Source of the DNA: Erpobdella octoculata
Taxonomy: Eukaryota; Annelida; Clitellata; Hirudinida; Erpobdellidae
DNA: 64,000 nt
Direction of reading: 5' to 3'
Assembly (NCBI GenBank): GCA_963978895.1
Contig: OZ022246.1
Span: 3,324,955 to 3,388,954 of the forward strand
Made by a program: the position numbers and the translations under genes. Below the pieces are notes generated by a model. That model was not told where the DNA came from. It saw only the letters and a program-made list of their open reading frames with translations, and searched no databases. Below are positions 34,501-44,670 of the stretch, in pieces (the stretch's first letter is position 1; the number at the start of each line of letters is the position of its first letter).

Positions 34501-36967
34501 CACGACCTCTGTGTTACGAAATCTCGGTTCTTCAGAGGTTTCGGAACTTTCACTAGGAATAAGAAAAAGAACAATTTAAGTAGCATCGATAAATATGAAA
34601 TAGAAGCTGTATAAATAAGATAAGTGCCCTCGTTTCTATAACACCATAACACATAAACACCCGAGGACCTATAGAATAAATCAAAGATCTAACATCATTA
34701 TTTTGAAATAATGGAAATAATGAGAGTTACTGAAGAAACTGTTTGTAGAAGATTGATTGCTGAAGTATAAAAAATATATGAGCATGTAAATCAACTTTGC
34801 ACAGTTTACAATATACACACCTGCACGTGTGTATCAAGGTTGTATATTTTACAATAATATACATACTTGCACACATACCAACTTTGTATATCACAAAACA
34901 ATATACATACTTGCACACATACCAACTTTGTATATCACAAAACAATACACATACTTGCACACATACCAACTTTGTATATCACAAAACAATATACATACTT
35001 GCACACATACCAACTTTGTATATCACAAAACAATATACATACTTGCATAATAACCAATGTCATTGTTAGGACTGAGCTGGCAAACTTCATAAGCTTCAAT
35101 CATATTGAAGTCCCATTTCTTTCTATACACAGGATCGTTCAAAACATCAAAAACCGTTGCACCACTGACATCGGGAAACACACATTTCATCTGCAATTAA
35201 TCAATTTGAAACTATCGATTAAACACTTGTTCGTCTTTCATATTTTTTACTTCCTTGAGATTTTTTGTGAACTTTTAAATTCAAATCACAATATTTAAAT
35301 CCGATAAAAACAATCTACTAATACTAATAACAAGTATTATTGAATTTTATAATATCTATATCTGAAATTAAGCAGTACTGGACTAAGCACTAAAACATTA
35401 ATTCTTTTGATGGATTTGTGCACAAATTAATTAAAAAGGAGTTAAAATTGACATCTAAATAGATAAAAAAATTTATACAAATCACTAAAATAAAAAACTA
35501 AACTGTCAAAATCTTCATTACACAACATTCAAGCAACACATTGAGAAAATAATCAAGTAATTATTTTTTTTTCATGTGAAGTTGTTACATTCAAGTAATT
35601 TACTGAGATAAAAACCAGTAATGATTTTCCTTTTAAGTCATTAACCCAACAAAAACACCACATCCTCCTAAAATCTTATTTTTAATAACGATATTCACAA
35701 ATTATCACAATCATTAAAAACAATTAAAATAATTAAGCTAAATGAAAATGGCAGTTTCGGTTTAGCTAAACCAAATTACATAGAGCAGGCACATGACTCA
35801 TTGAAATGCAAATGTCAGTACCCTTATTAAATACTTGAGGCAATTTCATGTTTATAACGAGAAATTATAAAAAATAGAATAACAGAAAATAATTGATGAA
35901 TATAAAATCATAAAAATATTTTAACGGAACTAAAAAATATTAATAGATCGGTGTGTGAAAATATGAAATCCAAATCTTCTGCTCTGAAATTTATTTCAAT
36001 TCAATCTGTTGATAGTGAATGAAATACACTATTTCTCAAAACTAAATCGAAATAGTTGCCAAGAAGACTTAGAAGGTGACCCCTCTGCTTTGTAAGGCAA
36101 TTTGTAAAACGATACTAACAATTAGAATGTTATAAAAAAAAATTATTTACAAGACAGATCACATATGGAATTTTTTTACTATTTCTAATAAAACTGATTT
36201 ATAAAACTCAGTTGAACACCAGTATAGTCATTAACTAGTTAGCAATAATACTGTCAATACAAATTAATAATACAATACAACTCCGCCTTGCTTTTGCAAG
36301 CCAGTCCCAAGCCTGGAGAAAGGAGGGAAAAGTTAAAAGGATCAAATTATGATCCATGACTGGTAGTACTTAGGTGCTTCTGACACAGCCGTTTCAGTCT
36401 TAAAACACTTGGTGTAAAGGACTATAAACTATTATAAAAAAAAAAAAAAAAAAAATAATAATACAATAAAATAGATGATTTTTTTTTGAAAACTGTCTAT
36501 AAAAAATAAACAATTTTTTTTAGAAAAGTCACAAATAACTAGTTATTAGAACATACTGACACATAATTTCCCCATAATATCCACTTTTATTTTGTCTTAA
36601 AAATTAAATTGTTTTACTAATTAAATTACAGTTGATAAGGTTTTAGCAATTTTATTTTTTTAAGCTGTAAAACGTAATTTTAGAAGTATTGCACACTCAC
36701 ACTACCAACAAAACAAAAGGTTTTGAATTAGAAGAATATTCAGATAACCAACGAAGATCTAAACATTAAAAAGTCTAAAAAATTTTATTTAATAAGAATT
36801 TGTTGTCTTACCTTCAACATTTTAAAATCACACACATCTGTAGATTTGGACCACACTACTGTTGTGTTTTTACTATATTCGACTCTCCAGTCTTTGTGAC
36901 ATTCACAGAGCTCTCGTAATTTTGAAAAATCAGAATCTTCTGCAACTCTAACTTCGCCGAGATTCAT
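31560..36967 (-). CDS. STARD10-like START-domain lipid transfer protein, complete, 269 aa
   Basis: Cytosolic START domain protein; the vertebrate relative STARD10 moves phosphatidylcholine and phosphatidylethanolamine between membranes. Six exons, in gene order: 36812-36967, 35043-35190, 34449-34552, 32014-32143, 31881-31933 and 31560-31778, totalling 810 bp in one frame. Recognisable blocks are [11 protein letters not shown] and VWSKS in exon 1, [17 protein letters not shown] and DIGYY in exon 2, [18 protein letters not shown] across exons 2 and 3, [17 protein letters not shown] and [13 protein letters not shown] in exon 4, [16 protein letters not shown] in exon 5, and KPWLYPEQ plus an acidic tail in exon 6. 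The exon 3 donor could be GTGGTT or three bases later GTTAGC; the latter matches family length. The start ATG is the first in frame. Confidence 0.94.
32478..32606. repeat. 30-bp minisatellite in a STARD10-like intron
   Basis: About four and a half copies of a 30-bp unit CACATATCAAATGTATATGC plus ATGCAATGCC, nearly identical. The unit length divisible by 3 keeps frames open on both strands; those peptides are artefacts. Confidence 0.95.
34820..35042. repeat. 44-bp minisatellite abutting a STARD10-like splice donor
   Basis: About four to five copies of a 44-bp unit ACATACTTGCACACATACCA plus ACTTTGTATATCACAAAACAATAT, starting every 44 bases (34861, 34905, 34949, 34993, 35037). The last partial unit ends in the donor site of exon 35043-35190. 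Read on the gene strand, every unit repeats the sequence TGCAAGTATGTATATTG, that is, the exon-intron boundary itself. Confidence 0.93.
36281..36459 (+). mobile_element. SINE-like repeat, family S
   Basis: Close copy of family S: CTCCGCCTTGCTTTTGCAAG, CCAGTCCCAAGCCTGGAG, AAAAGGATCAAATTATGATC, AGTACTTAGGTGCTTC, TAAAACACTTGGTGTAAAGG, CTATTATAAA with a run of about 22 A. It lies in the first intron of the STARD10-like gene, on the opposite strand. Confidence 0.85.
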
Positions 36968-37488
36968 CGTAGAGATGGTTAATGCCTAATCTATAAATCC
37001 TAATGAGTGCTAATCTTCTAACCTAAATAAACGATTTCCGCTTTAGTTATGAGGAAGAAGGTGGGAGGAGTTTCCTACAAGTTAAAAAAGTTGAGATGTT
37101 GAGATCTTAAAAGCATTTTTTTGTTAAATACTAAAAAAAGCTTTAAACTCATGTTAAATATTTTTAAATAACTGTATTGGTTTGTTAATTTTTCAATAGA
37201 CCATAAAACACCACGGGTGGAAAAAATGTGATTGAGACGCTCAAAAGCCGACATTCACAAATAATTAACATATGATTATATTTTTTTTCAAATATGTAGG
37301 TATCAATGCCAGCAAAACAATACTGAAATAAAACTAAAATAACATTACTCGAGATAGAAAATTGTTAATTAAAAATGGGGTCTTCCTGCTCCATCTCCTC
37401 AATTAGGCCACGAAAACGGCCGTCGTCATGGAGACCGTTGAGAACATTTTGCATCCATTGCAAAAACTTTAGTGTAGACCTGTAGACC

Positions 37489-38212
37489 CAGAGGCGTGGA
37501 TTGGGGAGGGCTGAGGGGGGCAATGGCCCCCCTCAAGATTTTTCCACCAAATAAAAAAATATCATTTCTAGCTCACCCATGATTGAGTATTTAGATTAGT
37601 TTATAAAAGCAGTATTTATCATACTTTTTTGAATTATATCTACCTAGTTATATCCCTGCTAATATTTTTTTTTGTAGTGCCTTCGGTCCATCCGATCGAA
37701 CTCGCATGAACTTAGCCTCGTGTATCTGTCCTAGCTTGACGAACGATTAGCACTATTCTTATCCTACCCGGTTGCTTGAGCTTTCTTACCAAGCTTTTTT
37801 AAATTATTTTAAAATTATTTTTATTAGCTCACACACGATTGAGTATTTAGATTAGTTGATGAAAGCAGTATTTATCACACTTGTTGACAGTTGTTGATTA
37901 ATATCCAATTAGTTAAATATTTGCTATTATTTTCCAATTTTTTAGTACCTTTAGTCTATTTGATCTTGTTGATTTAGTGGACAATTTTGTAAAAATGAAA
38001 GAACGTCGATACCTTTAGTTACATTCGTAATTACGTTTTTTGTCTGCATTCAATATCAAATAAAAGTTAAATTTTTTCAACTAATTTGATGTTTATATAA
38101 AAAAAACCAACATACAAATGTATATTCGGATAGTCATTTTTGTTTGAAGATTCTCTGGGTTAAATTTGAAAAATCTTCGCCCCCTCAACATTTTGCTGAA
38201 TCCACGCCTCTG
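37489..38212. mobile_element. hAT-type MITE (family B), 724 bp
   Basis: Left end CAGAGGCGTGGATT and right end AATCCACGCCTCTG are perfect 14-bp inverted repeats, flanked by a perfect 8-bp direct repeat TGTAGACC (37481-37488 and 38213-38220). A segment of about 100 bp (GATTGAGTATTTAGATTAGT and following) is present twice inside, near 37583 and 37842. There is no transposase frame. It lies about 0.5 kb upstream of the STARD10-like start codon. Confidence 0.93.
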
Positions 38213-38295
38213 TGTAGACCACTGGAGTTGTAGACATTTATTTTTTTTCAATATATCTTTAAGAGTAATACATTCAAACAAATAGACCGTTAAAA

Positions 38296-38835
38296 ACTTG
38301 GTTTTTCACAAATCCTTTATATTTTGTAATTAGGCAGCTTCTTATTTTTGATGATAATAAGTCTATAAAATAGAAGAACATTGACCACAGTTTTCTAATA
38401 AATACTTAATATGTGAAGTAGGTGGTTGAAGATGGAAACTTTAAAATCAATATGGAAAACACACAGTTTTGATTATAAAGTTTTCATTTGAAAAATTAAA
38501 TATTGTTTTTTTTAATGAAATAAAGGCTTATTTCACTGAAAAATGTAACTTAAAAAAATTATTATTTTTATCTTATATCTCATCTAAATGTTTTTCAATC
38601 CATCTAAAAATTTAGTTAATTTTTTTCAATTTAAAAATTTATAATAAAAAGTTTTTTCCATATTGATTCAAAAATTCTTACATTTTCCTTCCCCACTTAC
38701 CTTAAATATAAAGTATATAAGAAACTGTGGTCAATGTTTTTTCTATTTTATAGACCATCATCTTCACAAATAATTTTCAAAAAAATTAAAAGCTGCAAAA
38801 TTACAAAATATAAAGGAGTTGTGAAAAGCTAAATT
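38296..38835. repeat. Long inverted repeat (fold-back element), arms about 190 bp
   Basis: The left arm from about 38302 (TTTTCACAAATCCTTTATAT, AGTCTATAAAATAGAAG, CATTGACCACAGTTT, AATCAATATGGAAAA) is repeated inverted on the right side up to about 38833. Right-arm counterparts are CATATTGATT, AAACTGTGGTCAATG, CTATTTTATAGAC and ATATAAAGGAGTTGTGAAAA. Arms are imperfect and AT-rich, with a central loop of roughly 150 bp. It has the shape of a fold-back type MITE; I saw no clear target duplication. Confidence 0.8.
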
Positions 38836-39990
38836 TGCGTGTTTACTTGTTCTCCTTTACTTAACCTGTCTTTTTTATTTTTACTTTAAAACATTTGTTT
38901 GCGTAGATGAGTATTATCTTATTTTGAAGTAAAAACCACGTTTCCTAACAGTGGAAGGCCCAGGGTGAAATCCCCGCCAGCCCCCCTTTCGTGGGGCCTG
39001 GGGTTGGGCTGGATTGAGTTTCAAAAAATTTAAAAAAAAATTAATGAACAAATAAAAATTTAGCTGTGGGTTGAGTCAAGAAATTTAATTTTTGAGTTGG
39101 GTTGAGAAGATCTTCTCATAAATCTCTTATATTTCAAGATTTGCCGGCTTTTCATTTATCGCAAAAAATTCTTGTGAAACGAGTTTTTTAATTTATACAT
39201 GTAAACAACTACATAATTGTGTCTGATTTGTTTTTGTTTTAAAACCTGGATAATTATTATTTTTAATTGCAAAGAATTTTTCAATTTTTTTTAAACTTTA
39301 ACAGAATGCATTGTCATAATAAGGAGCAAGCCTATACCTATTTAAAATTTCAACTAAATAAAAAAGAAATAAAAAAATGATTAATTAGATTAAAAGTATC
39401 GTATATTAATTTTTCAGCCCGAATAGTGGGTAACACTGCAAAAATAACAACTTTCACAAAAAATGAGGTTACCACAGGTTAGGTTAACCCTAAGTTAAGA
39501 ATTTAAGAAAGCGGCTGTGATTATATTTGTGACCTTCTGCGCCGCGCTTCATTGGTCTTTTGCTGAAGAAGTTAGTATAAATTTGCTGAATAAATGTTGA
39601 CTTATTCTAATTTGATTAACATCATTGAGTAAATAGAAGCATATGATTTAACCATTCTACCATTAGTCGCTCTGATTGACAGCCAATCAACAGGTCTATA
39701 GTTAAGTCAGAAAAAAGTATATAATCGTTTACCATGTTTTGTTCACTTTAAGTAATACACCATATTTTCGTTAGTCGTAAAAACTATTTAAAATCATTCT
39801 GGAACAAAGATGGCGGTTAGTATCGGGTCAGTATTTATGGGTATCGTGGTTTTGGAGTTTGTTTAAATTTCTTTGAGTCGCGAATATATATATGTGGCAC
39901 CCGCCAGTTACAAGTTACAATGGCCTGGGAAATAAACATAAAATACTTGTAGCGAACCAATCAGACGAAGCCGAGAAATCAACATTTACA
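38836..39990. other. Spacer, no gene seen
   Basis: AT-rich sequence without a supported coding region. A G/C-run patch at 38950-39010 (GGCCCAGGGTGAAATCCCC) is reminiscent of transposon ends elsewhere in the window, but I found no partner for it. Confidence 0.45.
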
Positions 39991-39999
39991 TTATACGAA

Positions 40000-40620
40000 A
40001 ACAAGAAAATAGTTTTTTTAATTTATTGAACAAAAGTAAAGTTTGATACCTACACAGCCTGAATATTTTGTAGACAATTCTAGCAAGTACTTCTAGCATG
40101 TACACATATTCGTTTATTAATTGTACATTCCAGCACCTAAGTAGACTTTCAGAGCGAGCGATAGGATGATGTGCATTGTACAAATTACAAATGATCTAGC
40201 ACCTTAAAGCTACTTAATTAACCTGCACCAGGTGCCTTACAAGTGACGAATGGTCTGATTTCAGTATAAGATGCTCAATCTCGGTACACTTTAGAGTTAA
40301 TTTTTAAACGCAATCAGACGGTACGACTAAAAATCAAAGGTGTGGTACTACTGCAGTTCGTAGGTACGCTTGTAGAGATTAATTTTTAAATGTTTTTTTT
40401 TATGCAACGTCTTTCTCTTTTGTAGTTGTAAACTTGTAGCAGTGGGAAAGCGCGTTGTGTTGTTTAGTAATTGTTACTTACAATTTTACAGAGTTTGAGC
40501 ATGAAAGCTTTTAGAAGAGATCCGGATACGGCAAATCGTTTTTTCTGTAGATACTTATTGTGTTCTGTTGGAACTTTTCTTGCTACTAAATCTTAGAAAA
40601 GCAGTGAATTAGAGGTAAGT
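40000..40620 (+). promoter_or_regulatory. Conserved upstream block of Kir copy 1 (possible promoter and 5' non-coding exon)
   Basis: This region aligns, with indels, to 54121-54660 upstream of Kir copy 2. Shared blocks include ATTTTGTA(G/A)ACAATTCT, AGCACCTAAG-type ATTCC(A/T)GCACCTAAG, ACAAATGATCTA-type ATGATCTA(G/A)CACCTTAAA, AGTATAAGATG, TTAATTTTTAAACGC, AATCAAAGGTGTGGTA and TTGTTTAGTAATTGTT. It lies about 4 kb before the coding exon. Both Kir coding exons begin at an AG acceptor, so an upstream non-coding exon is expected; AGAG/GTAAGT at 40612-40620 is a good donor candidate here. Confidence 0.6.
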
Positions 40621-43600
40621 TTGAGTCTGTTTTAAATGAGTTCTGAAAATATGCACCTAATTTTTGACTGAATTGGAAATACGTTTGCAACGAGTGACTT
40701 ATTAGTTCGAAATAACTAAGTAAAAACTTCTCTAAGCCATTTTTTGTTCGATATTAGCTAATTAATATCAATTAATGATCTACAACCAAACAAATTTTTA
40801 ATAAATATATAGGCTTAAAATAAACATAAATTCTTCCATTTTGAAGAAATATGTTGAAGTGCATTCTAAGAGTTTTATTGGCCCAAAGTTATTTAGCTTG
40901 CTTTATTCTGTCGATCGTTAGTCACCACCGTTTTTTCTCTTGTCTATTGGACAGTTGGCGCGAAAAATCTTACTTTTAAGGATAATAGAACTTCGGTTCT
41001 CTATTGCTAATAAGACATGGGGTAACTTGTTGACACAAAAAGAATGCATTGAGTACTTTGATAGTGACAATCGTAAATAGACAAAAATCAAGATTAATCA
41101 ACATGAAGTTATAGATTGCGATTGTTTTACTTGTTTGCATAGAAAAATTTACAATTACTTATAAGTCGTAAAGAAATCAATTTAAATAAAATTTTGGAAC
41201 AATAAGTAGTGAAAAAAAACTAGTAAGACTTGTCGATTTAATATTTTTTTTAAAGTTCAAAACCCGATTTGAATGAAACCAGTTTGAAAAGGAGCAAACC
41301 GGGTTGATCGAGTTTGAGTGAGTTAACTGACAATAACAGGACATCTCTCTCTGACAATAACAACAGGACATCTCTCTCTCTATTCAACTTTACGGCACAA
41401 AGCCGGCGACAACGCGTTTACAATTTAATAGAAAGAACGGCTTATGAGGTAGTAGTTCAAACAGGATTGTGATTTGTAATGAATGGCCACGTGTCTTAGC
41501 TTCAAATGAGAAGTGAAAAGTGGACACATCTTCAAAGCAGTGGCTGATATAAGAGGGTATAAGAGGGTTGATATAAGAGGGTTGATATAAGAGGGTTGAT
41601 ATAAGAGGGGTGATATAAGAGGGTTGATATAAGAGGGGTGATATAAGAGGGCTGATATAAGAGGGTTGATATAAGAGGGGTGATACAAGAGGGTTGATAT
41701 AAGAGGGTTGATATAAGAGGGTTGATATAAGAGGGGTGATATAAGAGGGTTGATATAAGAGGGTTGATATAAGAGGGGTGATATAAGAGGGCTGATATAA
41801 GAGGGTTGATATAAGAGGGTTGATATAAGAGGGTTGATATAAGAGGGGTGATATAAGAGAGGTGATATAATGAGGGCGGACGACCCCTCTAAAGAGGTGT
41901 CTGGATTTTTTTGATCCAACCTTTTTTTTAGCATAAGACATTTTGTAACGAATTGACTGCAGAATCTCTAATTTTGACTTAATGTGCGGAGGATATATGC
42001 TGCTAAAAAAGTCCATGATTTCAAAAGTGACTGAAGAAATTAGGAGAATAGGCTGTCTCCATGGAATGTGTGTGTGAGAGTAAGAAAAAAGAGAGAGAGA
42101 GAAAGAGAGAGCTTATGGAAGTTAGTACGCTTGCATGGTTCAGGAGAAGCCGTCCACATGAAGCAGGAGAGATCCTTCACGGTCGCCTGTCGGAATGTGC
42201 TTTTCAAAAGCATAAGCCGCAGGATACGCCTACCTCATATACATTGCTATTTACAATCAGATTTTTTTTGGGTTTGCTTATATCCGCGCTGGAGTGCCCA
42301 CAGGAACATGGTAGTAAACCGGGCAAAAAAGCGAATCAGCGTGATGAGAGCTTAATCTGGTAAGAAAACTTTCCTATTAAACTATAAATAATCAATTTAT
42401 TATACACTGGAATATGGCTGCAAAGTCATAGGAAAAGTTATAGTGTAAATGAAAAAATTGAATAGCATTCACAATCATGCACTCTAAATAGCATGCTTGA
42501 CCAACTTGGTCTCCTAGCAAGTGGAATAAAGCGATCTCTCACTGAACTTGAAATTCAAGACGTTTCGTGCAAGTTTTACAGCCAAAGCAACAATTTTGCT
42601 GAACCACCTGGCAAAGCAGATTTTTATTGTATCGAAAAAGTCAGGCCTGGAAAAATATTTTCACAAAAAATGTAAAACCCAAAAACGGCGGTTGGTGTGT
42701 CAACAGACATATAGGGCTCACTGCAATATCCCAAAAACATAAAAACAAATGTACTTTTGAGTGAATGCATTTTTTTCAGCACAACATGATCAAAGTGCCG
42801 GGTTTTAAATTTAACAAAAATTTGTAAGACTTGCAACATTGTTATGGTAGAGTTGTGTATTTCTTGTTTCAGTGTAAAACTCACTACTAACGCGAATGAC
42901 TGCGGCGGGAGGCAGGCAAGAATAAACTGAAATCTGTCGTCCATTCCATTCCATTTGAATATGCTACGATCTGAGCATGAGTCCACAAACAATCTGGAAT
43001 GTTATCTAGCAAAAAAATGATATCTAGCAAGAATCTTTACTCATTATTGCTTTGTAGGTATTATATCTGAATATTTCTAACCAGAGAGGATTACAATAAA
43101 ATAATATAAGCTGACAGCTGACTTTCTGTTATTTGCAATTTTTTCTGCATTTTGTGTATTTGTTCAACATGTTTTTGTTAGATTTGAACTAATTGAAAAT
43201 GTTTAAGCTGATATTTTTGAGTATTGTTCTTTTTAGAATCATAATAATTTAAAAAAGATTATTTTAATTAAAAAAAATTAGTGAGACTACACACAGTATG
43301 GTGTAGTTTTTAAAATTTGAACTTGTAAATATTGAAAAACAATATTTATTGGGCTTTCTTTGTACTCTACGGGCACCGAATGTAATTAAGAGGAGACATT
43401 ATAGAAAATGAAAATAAGTAAAGTTGTGTCCTCCCGTCCCCCTTTCATAAGATCATTGATCCGCTACCGCTTCGCAGGTTTCATCGCGTGTTCCGCTCTG
43501 CAACTTGTTAGAGCTTGATAATTTAATCCAATTGTCAAAATTTTCAACAAGCAATGAGGATTTGAAACGACGATGACGGTAATGTTGTTCTAAGGTTTTC

Positions 43601-44657
43601 AGTGGTTTGATACAATATCAATCTAACCATTTGTATATGGTCCAATAATGGTTGAATTTAATGTCGCTAGAAGTTTGAGATTTGCTTTTATGGACTTACT
43701 GGATTTAATATCATAAATGTTCTGTTCATGCATGGCAGTTTACGACACTATTTTAAAACGGAGAAGATTGCATTGCGTTCTGGTGAGATTTCATCATCAA
43801 TAGAAATTGCAAAAATGTAAAATTCTTATCCGACCTCTCTGTTAGTTGCTGTAGAACCTACAGTTCTCCACGGGCCGGGCCGTGTTGAGGCGGTTGAGCC
43901 CAAATTAGAAGAGCCGGGTTGGGCCTGAAATTTTGGCCTATGAAACGGGCCAAGTTGTCGACGGGCCTGGTCGCAAAACTCACAAGTTTACAATAAAGTA
44001 AGTAGGCCTATGCAACCTTTAATGCAAATAAAGCATTTCAATCTGGAATTGTTCAACTCAAGTTGTTTATTTCGACCACTTTTTAATTCATGAAAAACAA
44101 TATCAACTGATATAAGAATTAACTCACCAATTATAAATTTCTAAATCATCCCCCACTCTAATTTTCATTTTTCTTGTGCTCGTTGAGCTACACAAAGTAC
44201 AGGGTGAAATAATTCATAATTCATCACTTAATTAACGCTAAAATCATAAGAGTTAGAATAGCTAACGTTTTAAAGAAGCTTCAATGTTATTTTGTATTTT
44301 AAATTTTATGTCATTAAGTGACAATCACGGTGAATATTGAACAATAGTTCAAGTGCTTTGCCGGCTGCTGGCCTGGTAATATAGTTAAGTATCAGGGAAT
44401 ATTCCATTTGTCTGAGTCGTTCCTTATTTATTTCAATGCTGCCTTCAACGAGTCCTGTGTCAGGATCAATTCGGCATTTTTTATTATTAAATCTCTGAAT
44501 TATAAAATATTCATTTCTCGTTTTGTGTCGTTATATAAAATATTTATTTTGTTTGAAGCGTTTTATCGATAAATAGATAAAAATAAATTTCAAAAATGGG
44601 AAAATTATCAATTGATTACTTATGTACTTAATAAAACCAAATGTATTTTAATTACAG
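40621..44657 (+). other. Presumed 5' intron or upstream region of Kir copy 1
   Basis: No supported coding exon. It contains the 14-bp minisatellite at 41540-41870. A purine-rich GAGAGA tract lies at 42090-42112. A G/C-rich patch at 43871-43975 has repeated CGGGCC words. Open frames at 42061-42363 and 42493-42675 have no recognisable domain. Confidence 0.4.
41545..41872. repeat. 14-bp minisatellite, about 23 copies
   Basis: Unit TTGATATAAGAGGG with variants GTGATATAAGAGGG, CTGATATAAGAGGG and one GTGATACAAGAGGG. The array spells long minus-strand frames with a 14-residue period (three 14-mers = 42 bases), which are artefacts. Variant units form repeated patterns, so blocks were duplicated together. 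Confidence 0.95.
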
Positions 44658-44670
44658 AAAATCCAACAAC

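Noticed and set aside
34848..35042. Regular array resembling a CRISPR array, also at 23115 and 32478
   Set aside because: No variable spacers, animal genome, units are contiguous; these are ordinary minisatellites.
41390..42016. 208-codon frame with LLYQPSYINP repeats
   Set aside because: 14-bp satellite read three units per 14 residues; no start context, domain or splice support.
42061..42363. 100-codon frame starting MECVCESKKKER
   Set aside because: Depends on a GAGAGA tract, has an equally long overlapping frame, and has no homology to copy 2 upstream sequence.
44641..44670. Upstream start of Kir copy 1 (MYFNYRKSNN) and the matching one of copy 2 (MESDCRKSRD)
   Set aside because: These codons cross a TACAG or TGCAG acceptor and are not conserved between copies except after the acceptor; the conserved MRITQ is the likely start.
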